From assembly GCA_035946175.1 (NCBI GenBank), contig DASYZQ010000052.1, forward strand, positions 1 through 19,202: a stretch of 19,202 nt of DNA, read 5' to 3'. The position numbers and the translations under genes were made by a program. Positions 12,501-19,202 of the stretch are shown in pieces (position 1 is the stretch's first letter; every line of letters starts with the position of its first letter). The notes below the pieces were generated by a model. That model had not been told where the DNA came from and did not search any database. It worked only from the letters and a program-made list of their open reading frames with translations. This DNA comes from DASYZQ01 sp035946175. GTDB taxonomy: Bacteria; Patescibacteriota; Saccharimonadia; Saccharimonadales; UBA4665.

Positions 12501-13058
12501 TTATTTTTCGCCTAATTCTTTCGGCTTACGTGATGTTTCGATCGAGCTGCGCAATCCCGAATTCTGTTCAGATACTTCTAGGGTTTTCTGTAGCACGCGC
12601 ACCACCTTCCAGGCTTGCTCGCGACTCATACCAATCCGGCCGGCCGTCAATTGCCGTTTGCCAGCACCCTGCGTAAAACCCATAACCACGCCACTATCAT
12701 TGGCAGTGACTTGCACACCGTCGCTGTACATAACACGTGGATCAATCGGCATCAATATGACCATGCTCCGCTCCACAACATCCTCAAACTCCGGTTCGGC
12801 TTTAGGCAGTTCGTAGCCCGCCATCTGCCAAAGTGCCGTGGCCTCTTTCTCTGGCATATTAAAATGGTTAATCAGCAGTAGCAAGATGTCTTCGGCCGGA
12901 CGATCTTGGCCTTGTTCAATGCGCTCAAGCGATTTTTTATCAATTTCGACAGCGCCCGAAACGTCCTCAATAGTTTCATGTAGTTGTTGACGAGCGGCCT
13001 TCAGTTTTTGGCCAAGTGTTCGAAATGGCAGTGATGAAGATGAATTGCGACTACTCAT
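12501..13058 (-). CDS. XRE-type regulator with DUF3467-like C-terminal domain
   Basis: 185 aa from ATG 13058 (an in-frame ATG 13 codons upstream is less likely because it would overlap TATAGA promoter-like sequence). Residues about 13-75 are a Cro/CI-type HTH: LGQKLKAARQQLHETIEDVS, then IDKKSLERIEQGQDRPAED. The C-terminal part reads DPRVMYSDGVQVTANDSGVV and later GMSREQAWKVVRVLQKTLE. This pattern of a YSDxVQVT strand, a phenylalanine-containing strand and a closing S-x-E-x-A helix resembles DUF3467, a small domain of unknown function; that match is by eye. It probably regulates neighbouring chromosomal genes and is divergent from murB with a 65-bp gap. Confidence 0.75.
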   Translation of the reverse strand: MSSRNSSSSLPFRTLGQKLKAARQQLHETIEDVSGAVEIDKKSLERIEQGQDRPAEDILLLLINHFNMPEKEATALWQMAGYELPKAEPEFEDVVERSMVILMPIDPRVMYSDGVQVTANDSGVVMGFTQGAGKRQLTAGRIGMSREQAWKVVRVLQKTLEVSEQNSGLRSSIETSRKPKELGEK

Positions 13059-13108
13059 AATCTTATCTATACTACCTGAGCCCTGATAGCTTCGCAAGCA
13101 AAAGAGGG

Positions 13109-13114
13109 TATAAT
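13109..13114 (+). promoter_or_regulatory. Perfect -10 box of murB
   Basis: TATAAT lies 9 nt before ATG 13124; GGAG sits between. No good -35 is seen. Confidence 0.5.
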
Positions 13115-13123
13115 GCAGGAGTA

Positions 13124-14149
13124 ATGAACATACGGCGAGACGTGCACCTGCGCGATTATTCCACTATGCGACTCGGCGGCTCCGCAGCTTATCTCATCGA
13201 CATCCACAGCCCACAGGAGCTAGCAGAAGCAGCCCAATGGGCCGATAATGCCAGCCTGCCCATTATTATGGTTGGTGGCGGTAGCAATATCATATGGAGC
13301 GATGGGGGATTTAGCGGTCTGGTTATGGTGGATAAGATTCTAGGTTTTAACGAAGTCATCACTGGCGATGAACACATCGTAACTATCGGCGCGGGGGAGC
13401 AGTGGGACCACATAGTGGCCCGGACAGCCAAGCAAGGGTTGAGCGGCATTGAGGCCTTAAGCCTTATCCCCGGCACGGCCGGAGCGACGCCGATCCAAAA
13501 TGTCGGTGCCTACGGTCAGGAAATAAGCAGTACGCTAGTGAAAGCTGAAGCCTACGATCATAAGATCAAACAGTTTGTAACCCTTAAATCAGCGGATTTC
13601 CAGTTTGGCTATCGGACCAGCCAGCTTAAGACAGGCCAGCGAGGCCGCTATTTTATAACTAGCATTACACTTCGACTCCATAGCACTAACCCCACCTCAC
13701 CGTTTTATCCCGATGTGCAGGCCTACTTTGATGAGCATAGTATCAATAAACCCACTCCACAAACACTGCGTGAGGCGGTTGTTGCCATCCGCAGCAAAAA
13801 ACTGCCCGATCCTGCCATTATAGCCAATAGCGGTTCCTTTTTTGCTAATCCTACCATCCCTAAACAGCATTTCGCGAAACTGGCAGCCAGTTACCCTACC
13901 CTTCCTCACTGGCAACTGAAAGATGGATCTATCAAGCTGCCAGCCGCCTGGCTTTTGGAACAAGCCGGCTTTCGTGGCATACATGACCAGCGAACCGGTA
14001 TGGCCACCTGGCCTAGCCAGGCCTTGGTACTCGTCAATGAGCACGCCAGCTCGACTGCCCAGCTTCTGTCGTTTCGTAACCAGATTATAGCAAAGGTGCA
14101 GGCACTATTCGATATCACTCTTACCCAAGAACCGGAGCTGCTTCCCTAA
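13124..14149 (+). CDS. murB: UDP-N-acetylenolpyruvoylglucosamine reductase (MurB)
   Basis: 341 aa, normal length. MurB reduces UDP-GlcNAc-enolpyruvate to UDP-MurNAc with NADPH and FAD in the cytoplasm, the second committed step of peptidoglycan synthesis. FAD-binding signatures are clear: MVGGGSNIIWSDGGFSGLVM at 46-65 and the segment LSLIPGTAGATPIQNVGAYG at about 111-130. FGYRTSQLK carries the substrate Arg of the FGYR motif (type I enzyme), NSGSFFANP has the catalytic Ser proton donor, and a Glu follows in LVNEHAS. A -10 box only 9 nt upstream predicts a near-leaderless transcript. It converges with glyA with an 8-bp gap and lies close to the MurA-type gene, so precursor steps cluster here. 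Confidence 0.95.
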   Translation: MNIRRDVHLRDYSTMRLGGSAAYLIDIHSPQELAEAAQWADNASLPIIMVGGGSNIIWSDGGFSGLVMVDKILGFNEVITGDEHIVTIGAGEQWDHIVARTAKQGLSGIEALSLIPGTAGATPIQNVGAYGQEISSTLVKAEAYDHKIKQFVTLKSADFQFGYRTSQLKTGQRGRYFITSITLRLHSTNPTSPFYPDVQAYFDEHSINKPTPQTLREAVVAIRSKKLPDPAIIANSGSFFANPTIPKQHFAKLAASYPTLPHWQLKDGSIKLPAAWLLEQAGFRGIHDQRTGMATWPSQALVLVNEHASSTAQLLSFRNQIIAKVQALFDITLTQEPELLP

Positions 14150-14157
14150 AGCACTCA

Positions 14158-15447
14158 TCACACCTTGGCAGTCTCACCTGGCAACGGATACGCCTTGGCA
14201 AACTCCCGAATTTCTTCTCTGATAGCCACAAGTTTATTCTCGTCATCATGAGCCATAATAGCCGCATGAATCCACTTGGCAACCTGATCCATTTCAGTTT
14301 CTTTCAGACCTCTAGTAGTGAGCGCTGGTGTGCCTAAACGGATACCGCTCGGGTCAAACGGTGGGCGAGGGTCATAGGGAACCGTGTTCTTATTGACTGT
14401 AATGCCCGCTTTGCCGAGTGCTGTTTCGGCAATGGCGCCCTTGATGCCTTTGTTGGTCAAATCAACCAACAGCAGATGGTTGTCAGTACCGCCAGTAACC
14501 AGCTGGTAACCCTGCTCCATGAGCCGATCCGCTAACCGCTTGGCGTTCTTCACAATTTGCTGGCCATAGGTTTTGAAGGCAGGCTGTGAGGCTTCATAAA
14601 GCGCCACTGCAATCGCGGCCGTCTGGTGGTTATGTGGTCCTCCCTGCAACCCCGGTATGATTGCACGGTCAATCAGTGTCGGTAGATTCTCCTTGGTCCG
14701 TGGCGTTTTCTTGAGCGGATTGGATGGATTGCCATTACAGAGGATTATGGCTCCCCGCGGTCCGCGCAGCGTCTTGTGCGTCGTGGTCATGATGACATCA
14801 GCAATACCGGCGGGGGAAGGATGCTCGCCAGCAACAATGAGTCCAGCAATGTGTGAGATATCCGTCAAAAGAAAGGCACCGCACTGATCAGCGATGGTTC
14901 GCAGTGCCTGCCAGTTATAGATACGCGGATAGGCCGTTGCGCCAGCAACCAGCAGCCTTGGTTTCTGTTCGGCTGCCAGTTCTGCGATGGCATTGTAGTC
15001 AAGGAACCCATCCCGACCGGTCCGGTATTGCACCGAATGGTAGTATGTACCTGAAAAGTTTACACTCAGGCCATGGGTCATGTGCCCGCCAAAGTAGAGC
15101 TCCAATCCCATAACCGTTTGCCCAGGGTCAACCAATGCGAAGTAGACAGCCTGGTTGGCTGGTGAACCAGAGTACGGCTGGACATTAGCGTGCGATACCC
15201 CAAAAAGCCGCTTCGCTCGATCGCGTGCGAGATTCTCAACCGCATCAACGAATTCGCAGCCACCATAGTATCGCTTGCCCGGATAGCCTTCTGAGTATTT
15301 ATCCGTCAACCGGGAACCAAGTGCTTTCAGCACCTCGGCCGAAGTATGATTCTCACTAGGAATCATCTCCAACCCTTCTCGCTGACGTTTAGTCTCAGCG
15401 ATAATCAGACGCTCAATTTCTGTATCCTGCATTGTTAGATTATCCAT
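14158..15447 (-). CDS. glyA: Serine hydroxymethyltransferase (GlyA)
   Basis: 429 aa from ATG 15447, chosen because AAGGGGAG lies about 10 nt upstream; the frame extends 14 codons further without a ribosome site. GlyA interconverts serine and glycine using PLP and tetrahydrofolate, feeding one-carbon units. Motifs: MIPSENHTS near the N-terminus, LTDKYSEGYPGKRYYGG for substrate binding, YSGSPANQAVYFAL, LTDISHIAGLI with the PLP-nitrogen Asp, and the PLP lysine in TTTHKTLRGPRG. The usual MADMAHIAGL is LTDISHIAGL here, a conservative change. The C-terminus (RLGTPALTTRGL) is intact. In reduced CPR genomes GlyA is often one of few amino-acid enzymes kept. Confidence 0.95.
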   Translation of the reverse strand: MDNLTMQDTEIERLIIAETKRQREGLEMIPSENHTSAEVLKALGSRLTDKYSEGYPGKRYYGGCEFVDAVENLARDRAKRLFGVSHANVQPYSGSPANQAVYFALVDPGQTVMGLELYFGGHMTHGLSVNFSGTYYHSVQYRTGRDGFLDYNAIAELAAEQKPRLLVAGATAYPRIYNWQALRTIADQCGAFLLTDISHIAGLIVAGEHPSPAGIADVIMTTTHKTLRGPRGAIILCNGNPSNPLKKTPRTKENLPTLIDRAIIPGLQGGPHNHQTAAIAVALYEASQPAFKTYGQQIVKNAKRLADRLMEQGYQLVTGGTDNHLLLVDLTNKGIKGAIAETALGKAGITVNKNTVPYDPRPPFDPSGIRLGTPALTTRGLKETEMDQVAKWIHAAIMAHDDENKLVAIREEIREFAKAYPLPGETAKV

Positions 15448-15702
15448 GACGACATTTCTCCCCTTGTAGTACATTATCTGCTTATACAAACTAATGATGA
15501 AGTTGTCGTCAGATCATTGCCACATTGTAGCAACTTGAAGCTGACTGTTACACTACTTATTGCATGACAGGGTAGTCATCTACTACAAACCGGCCCGCTG
15601 CAAGCCCTAGCTACTCCTGCAAATCTTCGCTTAGGGCAGGAGATTACCGATTCAGGTACTGTTAATTTTACTACCGTAACCCTACGGCAAGTAGCAGCCT
15701 AC

Positions 15703-17439
15703 GTGGCTGGGCCCACTACGACCCCACGTCATACAATAATAGAGGTAAACAATGAGGGCCTGGTCTGGCGATGTGGTTGCCGGAAACGGCAAAAGCTCTT
15801 TTGTAAACATCTGGTTGCTACCGCCATCGAACTGCTACGTAGTCCCGCGCATCAGCCGTATAAGCGGCATTTTAGTATTGCGCTAGATATCACATATGGT
15901 ATCATTGGTGACATCGTGGATACTTCAACTGAAAAAATCGGCCAACTTATTACTCACATCCGACAAGAGAGAGGTCTTACCCAGGCAGAATTTGCTACCC
16001 GGCTGCGCACCAGTCAGTCGGCCGTAAACCGCATCGAACATGGCAAACAGAATTTGAGCATTGAGATGCTCGGGCGTATCAGCGACGTACTCAACAAGCA
16101 ACTCATCAGCCTGAGTGGCGAAGCAGTTAACCTGCGTGTAGAGGGTGGCCATGAGTTACATGGCGACATTACGCTCAAACGCAGCAAGAACGCAGCGGTC
16201 GGGCTGCTGTGTGCCTCACTCCTTAACTACGGAGTTACTCGGTTCCGCTCTTTCCCCCGGATCGAGGAAGTATATCGAATCATTGAGGTTCTGGAGAGTA
16301 TCGGTGTACAAGTCAAGTGGAGTGGCGAGAATGATCTAGAGATCCGCCGGCCCGAAAGGCTTGACCTCGCCAATCTCGACGCAGAGGCAGCCCGTAAAAC
16401 TCGCTCGGTACTGATGTTCATCGGACCGCTTTTACACGATTACCAGAGTTTTAAAATCCCTTACGCCGGGGGGTGTAAGCTGGGTACAAGGACGGTAGCT
16501 CCTCATCTATATGCGTTGGAGGCCTTTGGCGTCAGTATTCTTGCTACTAAGGGCAACTACAACATTAAAGTCCAGCGACAGGTGGCTGATCGAATACCGC
16601 TATATGAAACTGGGGATACCGTGACTGAAAATGTTCTGATGGCAGCCGCCAGGCAGGCAGAAGAGACTACTGTCGAGTTCGCCAGCGGCAACTATGCCAT
16701 TCAGGACGTTTGTTTCTTTCTACAAAAGCTCGGCGTAAGCATTGACGGGATTGGCAATACAAAACTTCGCATCCGTGGTGTGCCATTCATCAAGAAGAAC
16801 ATTACCTATGCGCCCACCGAGGATCCTATCGAGGCGATGTTTTTTGTTTCAGCAGCTATTGTTACCAATTCCAGTATCACCATACGCAGGGTGCCCATCG
16901 AGTTTATGACCCTAGAGTTGCTCAAACTACAGAAGATGGGACTACACTATGACCAGAGTGCCCGCTATAAAGCCGACAATGGCAAAACTGACCTTGTTGA
17001 TTTGACCATCCACAAACACAACGACAGGCTTAAGGCGCTCCCTGATAAGCTGCATCCTAACGTCTTCCCGGCTGGCATCAACGCAGATAACCTTCCCTAT
17101 TTTGTACCGATTGCTGGAGTTGCCCACGGCCGAACTCTTGTTCATGACTGGATGTATGAAAACCGCGCCATCTATTACACTGAGATGACCAAAGTCGGCA
17201 TGCAGGTCGAACTGGCCGACCCTCACAGGCTCTACATAACAGGGCCAACCACTTTCAGTAAGGCCGACGTTGTATGTCCGCCGGCGTTGAGACCAGCTAG
17301 TCTTCTGCTGATCGGCATGCTTGCAGCCAATGGCATTTCGACCTTGCGCAATATCTACACAATTAATCGTGGTTACGAGGATATAGCCGAACGGTTGAAC
17401 TCACTTGGTGCCCGCATCACGGTACTGCACGAAATTTGA
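15703..17439 (+). CDS. murA: SWIM zinc finger / XRE / MurA-type EPSP-transferase-fold enzyme
   Basis: The single frame contains three parts (numbered from GTG 15703). Residues 20-45: SWIM-type zinc finger, VWRCGCRKRQ then FCKHLVATAIELL (C24, C26, C34, H36). Residues 80-135: XRE helix-turn-helix (IRQERGLTQAEFATRL, SQSAVNRIEHGK). Residues 145-578: enolpyruvyl transferase fold. MurA moves enolpyruvate from PEP to UDP-GlcNAc. Conserved: SKNAA (K162, N163), catalytic C258 in AGGCKLGTR with R263, and LR530. The E. coli MurA Asp305 position (FPTD) is Gly458 (FPAG). The open frame extends upstream to 15568 as typical SWIM sequence with no standard start. A TATCAT box 10 nt before GTG 15916 suggests MurA itself may start there (507 aa). 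Confidence 0.85.
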   Translation: MAGPTTTPRHTIIEVNNEGLVWRCGCRKRQKLFCKHLVATAIELLRSPAHQPYKRHFSIALDITYGIIGDIVDTSTEKIGQLITHIRQERGLTQAEFATRLRTSQSAVNRIEHGKQNLSIEMLGRISDVLNKQLISLSGEAVNLRVEGGHELHGDITLKRSKNAAVGLLCASLLNYGVTRFRSFPRIEEVYRIIEVLESIGVQVKWSGENDLEIRRPERLDLANLDAEAARKTRSVLMFIGPLLHDYQSFKIPYAGGCKLGTRTVAPHLYALEAFGVSILATKGNYNIKVQRQVADRIPLYETGDTVTENVLMAAARQAEETTVEFASGNYAIQDVCFFLQKLGVSIDGIGNTKLRIRGVPFIKKNITYAPTEDPIEAMFFVSAAIVTNSSITIRRVPIEFMTLELLKLQKMGLHYDQSARYKADNGKTDLVDLTIHKHNDRLKALPDKLHPNVFPAGINADNLPYFVPIAGVAHGRTLVHDWMYENRAIYYTEMTKVGMQVELADPHRLYITGPTTFSKADVVCPPALRPASLLLIGMLAANGISTLRNIYTINRGYEDIAERLNSLGARITVLHEI

Positions 17440-17453
17440 AGCAGGAGCATACA

Positions 17454-17483
17454 TTGCATACCAGACGGCCGCTGCTCTATACT
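17454..17483 (+). promoter_or_regulatory. Promoter of tRNA-Gly
   Basis: TTGCAT (17454-17459), 18-nt spacer, TATACT (17478-17483), 12 nt before the tRNA 5' end. Confidence 0.55.
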
Positions 17484-17495
17484 TGTTGCAAGCAT

Positions 17496-17570
17496 GCGGG
17501 TGTCGTACAGCGTTTAGTATGCTAGCCTTCCAAGCTGGAGACGCGGGTTAGACTCCCGCCACCCGCACCA
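17496..17570 (+). tRNA. tRNA-Gly (anticodon TCC)
   Basis: Acceptor GCGGGTG pairs with CACCCGC, anticodon stem CTAGC/GCTGG (one T-G pair) encloses loop CTTCCAA with anticodon TCC, T-arm GCGGGTTAGACTCCCGC, discriminator A and encoded CCA at 17568-17570. The T-loop reads TTAGACT rather than the usual TTCGAAT-type sequence, a small oddity. Placed 56 bp after the MurA-type gene with its own promoter. Confidence 0.92.
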
Positions 17571-17638
17571 TTAAATTTATATTTGTTTTATAGCCTCCAA
17601 ATGGGTCAGTTTTACACTCACCAAAATAACAAAGCTTG

Positions 17639-18073
17639 CTAATGTCGATGTTGGTGGTGAGGGTATCTACTAATCATATATCTGTTGACGGGCACTGTAA
17701 TTATAAAAGCAATTAATAAAGAAAGAGCCAGCCCCCACCAAAATCTGAACTGTGATGCTGTAACAAGCAATGCATTGGGGATAATAAGCTCGATTGTATT
17801 ATCTACTAACTCCATGGTGGCGATAGAAACAGTATCGGTCGCAGCTGTTATTTTAATGGCTTCTTTTGACGTTTGAACGCTTTTCCTAATTCCACGATAT
17901 GCTAGATAATACCCAAACATAAAAGCTAGAATTATCGCCAAGGAAAGCCTACCAATTCTATGCCAGCCAAGGAACGAAGCGATTAACATACCAACAACTT
18001 CACCAATACCACAGCCAATCAAACAATGTATTGTATGTTCAATTGCTTGCTTAGTTTTGTTATCTATATTCAC
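17639..18073 (-). CDS. DUF4396-like membrane protein
   Basis: 144 aa from GTG 18073, with TATAGT 6 nt upstream (leaderless). Four hydrophobic segments: about 13-32 (IHCLIGCGIGEVVGMLIASF), 41-57, 90-106 and 108-131. The N-terminal HCLIGCGIGEVVGM motif with two Cys and a Gly-rich turn is the DUF4396 signature as I recall it; the family's function is unknown, and conserved Cys, His and Glu suggest metal or redox involvement. The tail HHQHRH is His-rich. Base composition is lower in GC than the murB-murA stretch. No operon partner; a DUF6326-like gene is divergent on the right. Confidence 0.75.
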   Translation of the reverse strand: MNIDNKTKQAIEHTIHCLIGCGIGEVVGMLIASFLGWHRIGRLSLAIILAFMFGYYLAYRGIRKSVQTSKEAIKITAATDTVSIATMELVDNTIELIIPNALLVTASQFRFWWGLALSLLIAFIITVPVNRYMISRYPHHQHRH

Positions 18074-18293
18074 AAAGTTACTATAACAGACAGCTTTACG
18101 ATAATCTTGATAAGCAACCGCCGGTATTCTTCGCTAAGGTGAAATTTTATACCCCTATTGCATCAAGCATTATGACCTCATTTTTATGTAGCTCCTATTG
18201 ATCTTGCCGGAGTCAAGTCGCGGATGATCCGCATTCGCTATATGTATAGAACAGTGCTACTGCTAGGGGGTGACAGGCCCTAAACTATCGGCG

Positions 18294-18674
18294 ATGGATA
18301 TCAAATCGAAACTCTCATTGCTATGGATATTTTACTCACTTAATAATGCCTTCGGCGACATTACTACGTTGTATTACAGTGTATTTATAAACCCCACTCC
18401 CAAGGTTCATTATAGGCAGTCGTTGTTGCTCAGTGTCGGATTATTGGTTGAGATCCCTATTGTCATGATTGTTCTGTCCCGCATATTGAAGAACCGAATA
18501 AATCAGTGGGTAAATATCATTACAAGTATATTCTTAGCTTTTGTTGTAGCAGCATCACTTTTCGTTGGGGATCCAACCTTAGTTTATCTATTCTTCTCGA
18601 TAATACTAATCACGACCTCGGTGGTTATCGCGTGGTATGCATGGAAACTGCGCAGTTTCGACAAATACTCTTAG
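18294..18674 (+). CDS. DUF6326-like four-helix membrane protein
   Basis: 126 aa from ATG 18294; a GTG 24 nt upstream is in frame but its AGGGGG abuts the codon, so ATG is preferred. TAAACT 7 nt before may be its -10. Four membrane helices: LSLLWIFYSLNNAFGDITTLYY, SLLLSVGLLVEIPIVMIVL, a third at about 70-88 and a fourth ending VVIAWYAWK. The opening DIKSKLSLLWIF is characteristic of DUF6326-like proteins by recall; role unknown. It carries no signal peptide beyond helix one. Confidence 0.65.
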   Translation: MDIKSKLSLLWIFYSLNNAFGDITTLYYSVFINPTPKVHYRQSLLLSVGLLVEIPIVMIVLSRILKNRINQWVNIITSIFLAFVVAASLFVGDPTLVYLFFSIILITTSVVIAWYAWKLRSFDKYS

Positions 18675-18775
18675 TGTAGCAATCCTAATATCTCACACCG
18701 ACGAGAGCCATATCTAAATAAAGCGTATTGCCTACTGCTGCATCATTCTAGATAACAGGGCATACACATAATCAG

Positions 18776-19000
18776 CTAACGGGGTCTTTCAGCTTTCTTT
18801 AGCCGTTTCTGTTTAAGGTGCTCATGTACCAATTTGCTACCGACAGCCTCAGCTGCAGTACCGGCCGCAAAGCTAGCGGCTATGGCCGCACCAGCTGGGG
18901 GTAATAGTAGTGCGCCAGCCGCTGAAAGAGCAATGAAACCAAGACTCTTGCCAACATTTTTCCTGGCTACCTTCTCTAGCCAACCCTCTTTATTGAGCAT
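18776..19000 (-). CDS. Small Gly/Ala-rich membrane protein of unknown function (74 aa)
   Basis: ATG 19000 has AAGG 6 nt upstream and a TATAGT box (19016-19011) 10 nt upstream, so I prefer it to the much longer open frame that runs past the window edge through a leader hairpin. The protein has an amphipathic start (NKEGWLEKVARKNVGKS), one long Ala/Gly/Leu-rich hydrophobic region (IALSAAGALLLPPAGAAIAA) with a central Pro pair that may form a hairpin, and a very basic tail (LKQKRLKKAERPR). That build is seen in membrane-anchoring or pore-like small proteins, but I recognise no family. Confidence 0.55.
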   Translation of the reverse strand: MLNKEGWLEKVARKNVGKSLGFIALSAAGALLLPPAGAAIAASFAAGTAAEAVGSKLVHEHLKQKRLKKAERPR

Positions 19001-19097
19001 TTCTGACCTTACTATACTTTGTATCTTACTACGGAGTCCCCTTTTACTGGCGAGTTCGAACTCTGACCCCACACTCACTTTTTGACGCCTAAAGAAA

Positions 19098-19144
19098 AAC
19101 GACCTACAGTTTTGGTTAGTTACAACTAAAACAGAAAGGTCGTT
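19098..19144 (+). promoter_or_regulatory. Large leader hairpin covering the ribosome site of the next gene
   Basis: AACGACCT (19098-19105) pairs with AGGTCGTT (19137-19144); inside, GTTTTGGTT (19109-19117) pairs with AACTAAAAC (19124-19132) with one G-U pair and a 6-nt loop. Seventeen pairs in total. The right arm includes AAAGG, the only Shine-Dalgarno for ATG 19150, so folding would hide it. Confidence 0.55.
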
Positions 19145-19149
19145 CTCCA

Positions 19150-19202
19150 ATGAACACAGTACAAAAGATAGCGGCGGCTGTAAAGCAGCTCCGAAAAACA
19201 TA
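19150..19202 (+). CDS. Partial small gene, 17 codons visible
   Basis: ATG 19150 follows AAAGG (spacing about 10 nt) and opens MNTVQKIAAAVKQLRKT before the window ends. The sequence starts as an amphipathic helix. Too short to identify; included because of its clear leader structure and ribosome site. Confidence 0.45.
   Translation, partial: MNTVQKIAAAVKQLRKT

Noticed and set aside
1..19202. CRISPR array, insertion sequence or rRNA
   Set aside because: No regularly spaced repeats, no transposase-like frame with terminal repeats, and no rRNA-like sequence were seen.

Overview
The window looks like chromosome of a small-genome bacterium, most likely a Candidate Phyla Radiation lineage near Saccharibacteria (TM7). 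I infer this from a MurA-type enzyme with an N-terminal XRE helix-turn-helix, DUF4396 and DUF6326-like membrane proteins, tRNA genes that encode their CCA ends, and several genes whose -10 box sits 6-10 nt before the start codon (leaderless style). TGA is used as an ordinary stop, so the code is not the SR1/Gracilibacteria one. No database search was possible and the taxonomic call is moderate.

Positions 1 to about 12400 look like the right-hand part of an integrated mobile element. At its right end sit an excisionase and a tyrosine integrase whose 3' end runs antisense through a tRNA-Arg(CCG) gene, the classical tRNA 3'-end attachment arrangement. No second copy of the tRNA end is seen, so the left boundary lies outside the window. 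From left to right the cargo is: a truncated HTH-EgtD-like methyltransferase (- strand); a structured non-coding stretch and four tightly packed small genes (+); a DegT-family PLP enzyme with His in place of the catalytic Lys, overlapping by 4 nt a 475-aa gene of unknown function; a Nudix hydrolase (-); two fused gene scars; a two-gene CBASS-like operon of a CD-NTase and a SLATT 2TM protein (-); a regulatory region carrying a textbook CIRCE element; a small + strand gene; an uncharacterised - strand gene; two related promoter modules; a frameshifted gene; a HxGH nucleotidylyltransferase; an XRE regulator with a palindromic operator over its start; then xis and int.

Positions 12375 to 19202 look like core chromosome: tRNA-Arg, an XRE regulator with a DUF3467-like tail, murB, glyA, a SWIM/XRE/MurA composite reading frame, tRNA-Gly(TCC), two small membrane proteins, a further small hydrophobic protein, and a partial gene behind a large leader hairpin.

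The highlight is a minimal cyclic-oligonucleotide defence module (CD-NTase plus SLATT effector) on a tRNA-integrated element of a probable episymbiont, with a CIRCE (HrcA-type) operator upstream. This suggests heat-shock or protein-stress control of an anti-phage system. Also notable are the HTH-EgtD fusion, the paired promoter modules, and the continuous SWIM-XRE-MurA frame.
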